Positions 1 through 6,041 of a stretch of DNA of 20,357 nt are shown one piece after another. The position numbers and the translations under genes were made by a program. The stretch comes from Treponema sp. (GTDB lineage: Bacteria; Spirochaetota; Spirochaetia; Treponematales; Breznakiellaceae): contig WQZW01000002.1 in the NCBI GenBank assembly GCA_009780545.1, positions 1 to 20,357 on the forward strand, written 5' to 3'. Position 1 is the first letter of the stretch. Each line of letters opens with the position of its first letter. The notes beneath the pieces are model-generated. The model searched no databases, was not told where the DNA came from, and saw nothing but the letters and a program-made list of their open reading frames with translations.

Positions 1-1339
1 CCTCGATCTCCTCACCTGCTTCCTCTTCCGCCTCTTCCTCGGCGACCTCCACGATCTCCACCGAGTCGTCGATGAGTGCCCGAAGCACCCGAAGCTGTTC
101 GTCGGAAAGCCCGCCGATGGCATCCAACCGTTCCCGGTCGAGTTCAAGGAAGTCTACAATGTAGTCAATGCCGTTATCAAGCAGTACTTTCGCGACCTCG
201 GGATCCACGTCCGGAAGTTCGGAGATCCGGGAGAATTCTTCTTCGTCGGTATCGGCGAAAAGTTCGGAAACCGCCCGTCTGGATTCGGCGGCGATGTCCA
301 TCTGGGCGAACTGGCTTTCGGTCTTCACGTCGATCATCCAGTCGGTGAGCTTGTTGGCGAGGCGGACGTTCAGCCCCTGCTTGCCGATGGCCAGCGACAG
401 CACCGAATCGGCGACCAGTGCCAGGGCCTTCTTCGACTTCTCGTTGATGATGATCACGTCCTTGACCTCGGCCGGGGAAAGGGCGTTCTTGATGAAGCGG
501 GCCGGATCGGCGTCGAACTTGAGGATGTCGATCTTCTCCCCCTCCAGTTCCTTGATCACCGACTGTATCCGCTGCCCTTTCTGCCCCACGCAGGCGCCCA
601 CCGGATCCACGTCGTCCCGATTGGAATACACCGCCAGCTTGGTCCTGAAGCCGGCCTCCCGGACGATCTTGTGGATCTCCACGGTTTTGTCGTAGATTTC
701 CGGAACCTCAAGGGCGAAAATGGCCTTGACGAAGTCCGGGTCGGTGCGGGAAAGGACGATCTGCAGGCCGGAGGGATTCTTGTTTACTTCCTTTATAAGG
801 GCCTTGATCCGGTCGCCGGGATGATAGGTTTCCCGGCTGGACTGGTATTTGCGGGGCAGTTTGCCCTCGGTCTTCCCCAGGTCCACGAAGATGTCCCCGT
901 TCCGCTCAAGCTGGTAGTAGCCGATGATGATCTCGCCGACCTTGTCCCTGAACTCCGAGTACAGCCCCTCCCTCTGAATCTCCCGGATCGACTGCCGGGC
1001 CGTCTGCTTGGCCAGCTGCACCGACTGCCGGCTGAACTCGGCGGCGTCCACCGCCACGAGGATCTCGTCCCCGACCTCGGCGTCCTGGTTCAGCTCCTTG
1101 GCCTCCCCGATCTCGATCTCGTCCAGTTCGCTGTAGATGTCGTCCTGTTCGACCACCCGCCGCCGCTCGAACATCGAAACCTGCCCGTCCTCGAAGCGGA
1201 CCACGAGGTTCTCGTCCCGGCCGTACCGTTTCCGATAGGCGGCCATCAGCGTATCCTCTATGGTCTTGAATATAAGTTCCTCGGAGAGTCCCCTCTCATG
1301 ACTGAGAAGCTGGATTGCCTCCGACAGATCTATGCCCAT
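1..1339 (-). CDS. nusA: Transcription termination/antitermination factor NusA, C-terminal end cut by the window
   Basis: NusA binds RNA polymerase and nascent RNA and modulates pausing, termination and antitermination in the cytoplasm. The reading starts MGIDLSEAIQLLSHERGLSE, followed by the typical NusA N-terminal polymerase-binding domain (about 1-125, including TIEDTLMAAYRKRYG). An S1 domain follows (about 140-205, GDIFVDLGKTEGKLP). Then come two KH domains, the first carrying GACVGQKGQRIQ and the second ALAIGKQGLNVRLANK. After these lies an acidic helix-hairpin-helix-like tail (DGNGIDY-type region, then runs of Glu) that is still open at base 1. The ATG at 1337-1339 has a GGGGGA ribosome site 5 nt upstream. 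An in-frame ATG at 1370-1372 would add 11 residues but has a poorer site. In many bacteria rimP precedes nusA. Here a tRNA-Gly and a terminator precede it instead, so nusA seems to start its own transcript. Family assignment is very secure. Confidence 0.97.
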   Translation of the reverse strand, partial: MGIDLSEAIQLLSHERGLSEELIFKTIEDTLMAAYRKRYGRDENLVVRFEDGQVSMFERRRVVEQDDIYSELDEIEIGEAKELNQDAEVGDEILVAVDAAEFSRQSVQLAKQTARQSIREIQREGLYSEFRDKVGEIIIGYYQLERNGDIFVDLGKTEGKLPRKYQSSRETYHPGDRIKALIKEVNKNPSGLQIVLSRTDPDFVKAIFALEVPEIYDKTVEIHKIVREAGFRTKLAVYSNRDDVDPVGACVGQKGQRIQSVIKELEGEKIDILKFDADPARFIKNALSPAEVKDVIIINEKSKKALALVADSVLSLAIGKQGLNVRLANKLTDWMIDVKTESQFAQMDIAAESRRAVSELFADTDEEEFSRISELPDVDPEVAKVLLDNGIDYIVDFLELDRERLDAIGGLSDEQLRVLRALIDDSVEIVEVAEEEAEEEAGEEIE

Positions 1340-1392
1340 GTAGTCCCCCTGAAGTGCGGCCCGGTTTGGCATCTGCCGATGCCCGCCGACAC
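1330..1392 (-). CDS. Possible 20-residue leader ORF overlapping the nusA start
   Basis: A GTG at 1390-1392 is preceded by AAAGGAGAAAG, the best Shine-Dalgarno match in the nusA leader. It opens a 20-codon ORF in a different frame from nusA. Its TAG stop (1330-1332) lies a few bases inside nusA, so the two overlap by 10 nt. Ribosomes ending there could re-initiate on the nusA ATG, giving translational coupling or a leader control point. The peptide (MSAGIGRCQTGPHFRGTTWA) matches nothing I recognise. The ORF may be fortuitous; the support is only the ribosome site and the overlap geometry. Confidence 0.3.
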   Translation of the reverse strand: MSAGIGRCQTGPHFRGTTWA

Positions 1393-1442
1393 CTTTCTCC
1401 TTTGCGATCCCCGTTCCCGTGCCGTTCGTCCCGGACACAAAC

Positions 1443-1472
1443 AAAAAAAGGGCCTTTCGCAGCCCCTCTTTT
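1443..1472 (-). terminator. Rho-independent terminator between tRNA-Gly and nusA
   Basis: On the minus strand an AAGAGGGGC arm can pair with GCCC and the following U-run across an 8-nt loop, and the transcript then ends in seven U. The stem core is GGGC/GCCC, extended by A-U and G-U pairs. It lies about 65 nt downstream of the tRNA and 50 nt upstream of the putative nusA leader ORF. It should therefore end the tRNA transcript and separate it from nusA. Confidence 0.65.
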
Positions 1473-1497
1473 GAAAAATCAGCATATTTTCAAACCG

Positions 1498-1530
1498 GCC
1501 GGAACCGCGGTTCCGGCTTCCCGAAGGGAA
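1498..1530 (-). other. Two hairpins in the tRNA-Gly 3' trailer
   Basis: Positions 1498-1517 form a perfect 20-nt palindrome (GCCGGAACC and its complement around a CG centre). Right beside it, TTCCC (1518-1522) and GGGAA (1526-1530) form a short hairpin with loop GAA. Both lie a few bases past the tRNA 3' end. They may help transcript end formation or 3' processing, which is inference. Confidence 0.5.
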
Positions 1531-1535
1531 ACGAG

Positions 1536-1607
1536 AGCGGGAAACGGGAGTCGGACCCGCGACATCGACCTTGGCAAGGTCGCGCTCTACCACTGAGCTA
1601 TTCCCGC
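1536..1607 (-). tRNA. tRNA-Gly, anticodon GCC
   Basis: The 72-nt minus-strand sequence folds as a complete cloverleaf. The acceptor stem is GCGGGAA/TTCCCGC. The D arm is GCTC-AGTGGTA-GAGC. The anticodon stem is CGACC/GGTCG with loop TTGCCAA, so the anticodon is GCC. A 5-nt variable region follows, then the T arm GCGGG-TCCGACT-CCCGT. The discriminator base is U, as expected for glycine. The 3' CCA is not encoded, so it must be added after transcription. A strong promoter lies directly upstream and a terminator downstream, so it looks like a single-gene transcript decoding GGC and GGU codons. Confidence 0.97.
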
Positions 1608-1616
1608 AGACAGGAC

Positions 1617-1645
1617 ATACTAACCGGAAACGCGCCGGCTGTCAA
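1617..1645 (-). promoter_or_regulatory. Sigma70-type promoter of tRNA-Gly
   Basis: Minus-strand -35 TTGACA (1640-1645) is a perfect consensus. A spacer of exactly 17 bp separates it from -10 TAGTAT (1617-1622). The tRNA 5' end at 1607 lies 9 bp past the -10 box, so transcription would start only one or two bases before the mature tRNA. A second TTGACA further upstream (near 1700) has no good -10 at proper spacing. Confidence 0.85.
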
Positions 1646-1894
1646 GCACGGGCCGTCCGGGCCCGCAACGCTTACATACTGCCGGGAAAGCGGAACTTTG
1701 TCAATCCCCATGGATTCCCGTCGGCAATTCCCGGGAATCGGGACTCGTACGGGGGGCCAAGCCCCCCTGAGGTTCAGCCCCGCGGTAGCGGGTCTGAACC
1801 TACCCCCCGAGCGGTGGTTCCACCCCCGCAACGCCCCCGCATTCGTGGGATTGGCATTACCCCGAAAAAACGCCCCAACCCCCAAGGAATTGCC
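1646..1894. other. Non-coding interval upstream of tRNA-Gly
   Basis: No credible gene is present. The interval holds the inverted repeats at 1751-1801 and a self-complementary ATTCCCGGGAAT near 1727. On the minus strand it is unusually rich in G-runs of four to six (about 1753-1890). The flanking ORFs on either strand lack ribosome sites and family features. Confidence 0.6.
1751..1801. repeat. Pair of strong adjacent inverted repeats
   Basis: Positions 1751-1767 read GGGGGGC-CAA-GCCCCCC, a perfect 7-bp stem. Three bases on, 1770-1801 form AGGTTCAG-CCCGC against GCGGG-CTGAACCT with one mismatch and a 4-nt loop, a 13-bp stem. A smaller GGTGG-TT-CCACC hairpin follows near 1814. Two strong palindromes side by side in non-coding DNA look like a dispersed palindromic element rather than a gene-specific terminator, as no U-run follows. 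Other copies are not visible in this window. Confidence 0.55.
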
Positions 1895-2118
1895 CTAAAA
1901 TCTTACCGCAAGACCCACGCTTGCGAACGAAAGTTAGCTGTACCCAATTTCGAGGTATGCGCCTATGTTCTTCGTAAAGAAATACCGCGCGCCCACGTTG
2001 ACCCCGTACAGGAATACCCGACGCCGGCATTGATCAGGAATTTCTCCTATGCGCCGGCCGAGATCGGGAAAAGCGACGCGCCGCCCTTTTTACCATTCCG
2101 AACTCCTTTGCGTTTCAT
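1895..2118 (-). pseudogene. Remnant of an outer-membrane beta-barrel protein gene
   Basis: Three minus-strand pieces join into one plausible barrel C-terminus. From 2118 the reading is MKRKGVRNGKKGGASLFPIS and a few more residues, ending at an in-frame TAG (2047-2049). It continues EKFLINAGVGY to about 2014. A one-base shift at 2014-2017 then opens VFLYGVNVGARYFFTKNIGA and YLEIGYS. An in-frame TAA (1934-1936) interrupts, and LSFASVGLAVRF closes at TAG 1895-1897. Alternating hydrophobic and polar strands, Gly/aromatic content and a terminal Phe are standard for outer-membrane barrels. Two nonsense codons and one frameshift show decay. The N-terminal part is not recognisable, unless the small ORF at 2383-2243 belongs to it. 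Sequencing error could explain one lesion but hardly three. The exact family is unknown. Confidence 0.65.
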
Positions 2119-2221
2119 GTCCGCCGACAATGCCGGCCGTCGGGCACCGTCCCGGTTTGGGGGAGGCGTATTTCGGAAAAAACTGTCTTACAAGGGGTTG
2201 ACACGCCTTTCGGCGGTAAAA

Positions 2222-2253
2222 TCATAATCGGACTGCGGATATTCATAATCCGA
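2222..2253. repeat. Direct repeat TCATAATCSGA, 21-bp period
   Basis: TCATAATCGGA (2222-2232) and TCATAATCCGA (2243-2253) differ at one base and are 21 bp apart, two helical turns. The pair sits between the small ORF at 2383-2243, whose stop it overlaps, and the barrel remnant. Such spacing suits a protein site, but no regulator is linked to it and chance is possible. Confidence 0.3.
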
Positions 2254-2383
2254 GCGTAACATATTCCGCCGGAAGCGGCACGGCATCGTTGGGGCGCTGA
2301 GAATCGGCCCGCGGGAAACGGCCCGAATCACCCCGGGATTTGTGTGCTGTAGGCCCTTTCCCGTTTCCGCCGTAGTTTTTCAT
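2243..2383 (-). CDS. Small Arg-rich ORF of the 'MKNYGG' type, copy A
   Basis: This is a 46-codon ORF starting MKNYGGNGKGPTAHKSRGDS. It is preceded by AAGAGGGAAGA, a strong ribosome site. The site and first codons are nearly identical to those of the ORF at 20335. Identity continues in register: MKNYGG, three residues, GP, then SGR at residues 20-22 in both, and a D-N/V-P motif later. That pattern favours real coding homology over chance. No signal peptide or domain is visible, and the protein is basic and polar. About 125 bp downstream lies a broken barrel gene, so this ORF may be the intact start of that former gene or an independent short member of a family. Function unknown. Confidence 0.45.
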   Translation of the reverse strand: MKNYGGNGKGPTAHKSRGDSGRFPRADSQRPNDAVPLPAEYVTLGL

Positions 2384-2400
2384 GATTCTTCCCTCTTCAA

Positions 2401-2421
2401 ATCCGTCCCCGAAGGACGGAT
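2401..2421 (-). other. UUCG-type hairpin at the end of the membrane-protein gene
   Basis: Minus-strand ATCCGTCC and GGACGGAT form a perfect 8-bp stem around TTCGG. It overlaps the last base of the stop codon of the upstream membrane-protein gene. No U-run follows; instead the ribosome site of the MKNYGG ORF does. It may protect the 3' end or act as a weak terminator. Confidence 0.5.
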
Positions 2422-4196
2422 CAATCCTTTCGGGCCGCCAGGGCGATGAGAGAGCAGGCGAAGACGGAGAGAATGACCAGGAGGAAGGCGGCGACGGCTT
2501 GGGCGGGGCCCAGGGCGAGGGACAGGGTGACGCCGATAAGGTCCAGCGCGGCGCGGACGGCGTCGAGGATGCCGCCGAAGACCAGGGGGAGGACGACGAG
2601 CATGGGGACGAAGAGGTACAGGGGGAAGCGGCGGGCGCGGAAGTACCAGCCGAGGGCCACGGCAAGCATCGAGAGGGGCAGCAGGATCAGGCCGGAACCG
2701 AGGCGGGCGAGGATCTCCGCCACGAAGGCCCGTTCCGGGTACCCCATCCGACCGGCGATCCCGGATGCGGCGTACAGCTCGCCGATATGCATCACGGCGA
2801 TGTCGCCCGGCATCCGGGAAAGCAGGAGGAAGGCGTCGTAGCCGACATCGAGGGACAGCGCGTGATCGGCGGGGGCCGCGCCTTCGGCGGCGAACTCCAC
2901 GGTCGGTTCCCAGCGTCCGGCGGCGTCCGTCCTGTCCAGGGCCAACATCAGGACCCGCACCGTCTTGCCGTCGGCCGAGGGAACGAATTTGGCGTAGGGG
3001 GCGCGCAGGTGCAGGAGAAGGGAGGATGCCCCGTCGAAGAGCATGTACTCAAGACCCAGCCCGTAGGCAGCCCCGGCGGCGGAGGTAAGGCTTTCCAGGC
3101 GAAGTACCGCACGGCCCGAGCCCCCGACCGACGGCAGGGAAAACAGGGCGGCGGCGGAGCGGTTGCCCACGGTAACGTTCATGCGGTCGATAAAGAAGGC
3201 GGTCTTTTCCAGCCCGGCCTCGCATATCGCAAGAAAAGCCCTCGCGTCCGGGTCGTTGGGTTCCAGTTCCAGGAATTCCCTGAAGATATGGAAAGCCCCG
3301 ATCCAGTCCCGTTCCGTCATCGTACGGTAGCCGGAAAGCTTCATCCGGAACCTCTCCCGTCTGGCAAGTTCGGCGGGGCCCGGTTCCAGTCCCTCGATGC
3401 GTTCCCGGCTCATTTCGGCAAGGGCCAGGGCCTCGGCCGCCTCCGGGCTTCCCTTGGCGGCAAGTTCCCCGCCCAGGACGGCCATCCGGTTGGCATCGAA
3501 AAAATCCCCCCGGTCGAACGCATCCCTGCCCATTTCCAGCGCATCGGCGGGACCGATCGGATGACGGCGGCCGGGAAGGGTCGAAACGTCGGTTGCCGGG
3601 CGCGGTTCCCCGCCTGTCGGCCCCTTACCCCACCGCATCCGCTCGATGTCGATATTGACCTCGACGTCGCTCCGCAGGTCGTTGAGTTCCGGGCTGCCGT
3701 TCCAGATACCGTCGGCAAGGCTCAGGAACTGCGCGGCGGCGGACCATTCGCCGGCCTCCCCGTGGGCAACGGCCCGGTCCCGCGCCGTTCGGTACAGGGC
3801 CCCGTCGAAGCGCATCCTCGCCTCCTCCGTTCGGACCAGGGGAAGGACAAGGAAGGACAGCAGGGCATGCGCGGCACAGAAACAGACCGCCGTAACCGCC
3901 GAAACCTTCAGGACGGACTTGAGGAAATCGGCCGAAAGCCCAGTCCGGGGAGCGGCCGCCCGGAACCTGCCGGTACCGAAGGGCAGGACCAGGGCCGAAA
4001 GCGCCAGAACCGGGAATAGGGCGATGAACTCGGTAAACAGTCGAATCCGCCACCAGGAATCGGCGAAGATGGCCAGGGGCGGTTCCTCGCCGGGGAAAAA
4101 CGCCCTGAAGCCGGCAAGGAGCAGGGACGCCAGGACGAGGTAGGCGACCGAGGCCAAGGCCGAGAAACCGGCCACGTTTCCGCTAAAAAGCGGCAT
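2421..4196 (-). CDS. Membrane protein with TPR-like middle region, function unknown
   Basis: I do not recognise the family of this 591-residue protein. The ATG at 4194-4196 overlaps the end of the preceding gene by 14 nt, and the reading upstream of it has no membrane-protein character, so I chose it over the longer open frame. Three hydrophobic segments lie near the N-terminus (about 10-30, 53-75, 92-121). A soluble middle follows with helical TPR-like stretches (about 133-171, 220-267 and 297-331; the last has DWIGAFHIFREFLELEPNDP). A beta-rich part (about 340-470) comes next, then about three C-terminal membrane segments (about 475-499, 504-545, 570-588). It is certainly translated with the overlapping 286-residue membrane protein, and the two may form one complex. 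The arrangement of membrane-soluble-membrane recalls LptF/LptG permeases only in topology; no sequence motif supports that. Confidence 0.85.
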   Translation of the reverse strand: MPLFSGNVAGFSALASVAYLVLASLLLAGFRAFFPGEEPPLAIFADSWWRIRLFTEFIALFPVLALSALVLPFGTGRFRAAAPRTGLSADFLKSVLKVSAVTAVCFCAAHALLSFLVLPLVRTEEARMRFDGALYRTARDRAVAHGEAGEWSAAAQFLSLADGIWNGSPELNDLRSDVEVNIDIERMRWGKGPTGGEPRPATDVSTLPGRRHPIGPADALEMGRDAFDRGDFFDANRMAVLGGELAAKGSPEAAEALALAEMSRERIEGLEPGPAELARRERFRMKLSGYRTMTERDWIGAFHIFREFLELEPNDPDARAFLAICEAGLEKTAFFIDRMNVTVGNRSAAALFSLPSVGGSGRAVLRLESLTSAAGAAYGLGLEYMLFDGASSLLLHLRAPYAKFVPSADGKTVRVLMLALDRTDAAGRWEPTVEFAAEGAAPADHALSLDVGYDAFLLLSRMPGDIAVMHIGELYAASGIAGRMGYPERAFVAEILARLGSGLILLPLSMLAVALGWYFRARRFPLYLFVPMLVVLPLVFGGILDAVRAALDLIGVTLSLALGPAQAVAAFLLVILSVFACSLIALAARKD

Positions 4197-5043
4197 GGGA
4201 TTTCCGCCTTCGGAGGATGGATACGAGAAACAGGCATACGATAACCACCAGCGCCGCCGTAAGGAACAGGGCCGGAACGGCCAATTCCTCGGAAAGCAGG
4301 GCGGACAGGGGGGCAAGGACGAAGCGGAATTTCCCGAAACCGAACGCGGTCTCCAGGGCGAGAATTCCCCTGAAGGCAAGCGCACCCAGGAAAAAATTGG
4401 CCAGGGGCCAGGGACCGAGCCTTAGGATGAACACCAGCGAACCGAGCAACAGCAACAGGGGACCCAGGTACAGGAGGAAGGGCACCGGTCCGGCAAGGTA
4501 AAGCCCGTAAAGGCGTTCGGCCCCGGCGGACAGGTCGCCGGCGATACCGGTCGGCAACACGGACGGGCCGACCGGGGGAGCGGGCAGGTCGTCGGCCGGC
4601 GGTCCCCGGAGTACCTCGAACCCCGTCACGGACAGCCGTACCCGCATCCCTTCGGGGCTCCCGTCAACGAGGACCAGGCCCCGGTCGGCGAGGATAAGCC
4701 CCGGGCCGACGGGCGCTACGGGATTTGGGCCGGCCGGTTCCCATGCAAGCCTTTCCAGGCCGCGGTTGACGGCGAACGGGCAGGCCAGGGAAAGCAGTAC
4801 AAGGACAAGGACGGCGGCCGGGGCGAAGATTCCTTCCACGGCGACACGGGCAAGGCCGAGGAGCATCGCCCCGTAGACGGCAAGGGGAAGCGCCCAACGG
4901 ACGGCCGAGACGAGATCGCCCTGCCCGGCGAACCCTTCCGCCCGGCCGAGACGGATGGCCAGAAAACGCAGGGCCGCCGCCGCCAGAAGCAACAGCGCGA
5001 AGGAGAAGATATGGAAAGGTATCAATCCGGCGAATTTCTTCAC
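4183..5043 (-). CDS. Six-segment membrane protein, function unknown
   Basis: This 286-residue protein starts at GTG 5041-5043 (MKKFAGLIPFHIFSFALLLL). The ribosome site is weak (CTGAAAG), and no better in-frame start is seen. Hydrophobic segments lie at about 8-31, 47-69 and 72-92. A roughly 95-residue polar part follows, rich in Pro and Gly. Three more segments lie at about 187-212, 216-235 and 255-279, and the tail is basic (SILRRRKSHAAF), likely cytoplasmic. Its last 14 nt overlap the start of the 591-residue membrane protein, which has the same end-membrane, middle-soluble plan, so the two are translationally coupled and probably work together in the inner membrane. No family recognised. 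It may be carried on the comF transcript, 200 bp away, or on its own. Confidence 0.85.
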   Translation of the reverse strand: MKKFAGLIPFHIFSFALLLLAAAALRFLAIRLGRAEGFAGQGDLVSAVRWALPLAVYGAMLLGLARVAVEGIFAPAAVLVLVLLSLACPFAVNRGLERLAWEPAGPNPVAPVGPGLILADRGLVLVDGSPEGMRVRLSVTGFEVLRGPPADDLPAPPVGPSVLPTGIAGDLSAGAERLYGLYLAGPVPFLLYLGPLLLLLGSLVFILRLGPWPLANFFLGALAFRGILALETAFGFGKFRFVLAPLSALLSEELAVPALFLTAALVVIVCLFLVSILRRRKSHAAF

Positions 5044-5055
5044 GCTTTCAGGTTA

Positions 5056-5124
5056 CTACAAGAAGGGCATCAAAAGCAAGGCGGTCCCAATCCGCCGGGA
5101 GCGGACCGGACTTGGGAAAATCAT
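5056..5124 (-). CDS. Possible 22-residue ORF before the membrane-protein pair
   Basis: ATG 5122-5124 opens MIFPSPVRSRRIGTALLLMP and two more residues, ending 12 nt before the GTG of the 286-residue membrane protein. A perfect AGGAGG (5127-5132) precedes it but only 2 nt away, which is too close for efficient use. The same AGGAGG sits inside another short reading (MGSEVGGETLEAG..., 5222-5121), so none of these is well supported. The whole 5044-5243 interval may simply be spacer. Confidence 0.2.
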   Translation of the reverse strand: MIFPSPVRSRRIGTALLLMPFL

Positions 5125-5243
5125 GCCCTCCTTTGGGGGACGGCAATCATCCACGCTTTCGGTGTGGAAATTGATCCGGCAGCCCCGGCTTCCAAAGTTT
5201 CTCCCCCGACCTCCGAACCCATCGTCCCAAATTACGGGCCGGT

Positions 5244-5996
5244 CTAATCGTAACAGAGACACAGGGCAAGCACCCTGTCCGCGCCAGCTTCCCGCAGGGC
5301 CGCGGCGCAGGCCCCGAAAGTGGCACCGGAGGTCATCACGTCGTCCAGGAGGACCGCCGTCCCGGGCGGGCCGGAGACCGGCACGATGCGTCCCCGCAGG
5401 TTGGTCCTCCGGCCTTCCCGCCCGAGCCGTTTCTGGCTTTCCGACGGCAGCCTCCGCAGGCAGCGCCGGACCGGAACGTGCGCCTCCAGGAGCCGGGCCA
5501 GATGCTCCACCTGATCCCAGCCGGCTTCCCTTATCTTGCCGGGCCGGGGCGGGACGGGGACCAGGGCCGTTTCCCCCGGGCCCGGTTCGAGGGATCGAAG
5601 GGCGGCCAGGACCTTTTCGGCAAAGAAGTTTCCCGGGGCGAGGTTCCCCCCGAATTTGTAGGCGGCCAACACCTTCCGACAGATGCCGGAATAGGGGAAC
5701 AGGGCCACGGTACGGTCGGGCGGGCCATCGCCCGCGGTTCGGCAGGAAAGGCACAGCCCCCGTTCGGAAACCAGGGGCCGGCCGCAACGCCCGCAGCATG
5801 CGTCCCCCGGCCCCGGTCCGGCATCCTCCATTTCCGCCAGGCAGGCCGGGCAGAGGCCGTACCGGCTTTCCTCCCGGCCGACCAGGGCCGTACCGCAGGA
5901 GGCGCAGCCGAAGGGGAACAGCCATTCCCGCAGCATAAAGCCCGCCGCACCGAGGCCGGACGGCGGTCCTTGACGTCGATTTTCCTTCATACCCAT
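5244..5996 (-). CDS. comF: ComF family protein, zinc-finger plus phosphoribosyltransferase domain
   Basis: ComF-family proteins are linked to DNA uptake in naturally competent bacteria and to DNA metabolism elsewhere; the exact reaction is not established. This 250-residue protein has a Cys-rich N-terminus. Pairs C31/C34 and C49/C52, then C67/C68/C71 and C82/C85, are fit to bind zinc. A type I phosphoribosyltransferase domain ends with the PRPP loop LLDDVMTSGATF at about 216-227. Length fits the family. Starts at 5996 (MGMKENRR) or two codons later are possible; both have weak ribosome sites, and an internal ATG at 5936 is an alternative. It begins 45 bp after mutS on the same strand and is probably co-transcribed. 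No other competence genes are in view, so a role in uptake cannot be claimed here. Confidence 0.9.
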   Translation of the reverse strand: MGMKENRRQGPPSGLGAAGFMLREWLFPFGCASCGTALVGREESRYGLCPACLAEMEDAGPGPGDACCGRCGRPLVSERGLCLSCRTAGDGPPDRTVALFPYSGICRKVLAAYKFGGNLAPGNFFAEKVLAALRSLEPGPGETALVPVPPRPGKIREAGWDQVEHLARLLEAHVPVRRCLRRLPSESQKRLGREGRRTNLRGRIVPVSGPPGTAVLLDDVMTSGATFGACAAALREAGADRVLALCLCYD

Positions 5997-6041
5997 GGGA
6001 CGGCGCGAAATCCCCGTTTGCTTTATCCGCCGGGGCCGGCT

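Noticed and set aside
671..1474. 267-residue plus-strand open frame opposite nusA
   Set aside because: Fully explained as antisense of NusA S1/KH coding sequence and its leader.
1753..1890. G-quadruplex on the minus strand
   Set aside because: Runs of four to six G exist, but loops between four consecutive runs are mostly longer than 7 nt, so no canonical quadruplex can be claimed by eye.
2198..2228. Plus-strand TTGACA with TAAAAT or CATAAT as a promoter
   Set aside because: Spacers would be 13 or 19 bp, and no plus-strand gene follows. The TTGACA is also beside a CGCC-TTTC-GGCG hairpin, so chance is likely.
2382..4019. 545-residue plus-strand open frame opposite the TPR-like membrane protein
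   Set aside because: Gly/Glu/Gln-rich shadow, no motifs. The minus-strand reading has clear membrane segments and couples to its neighbour.
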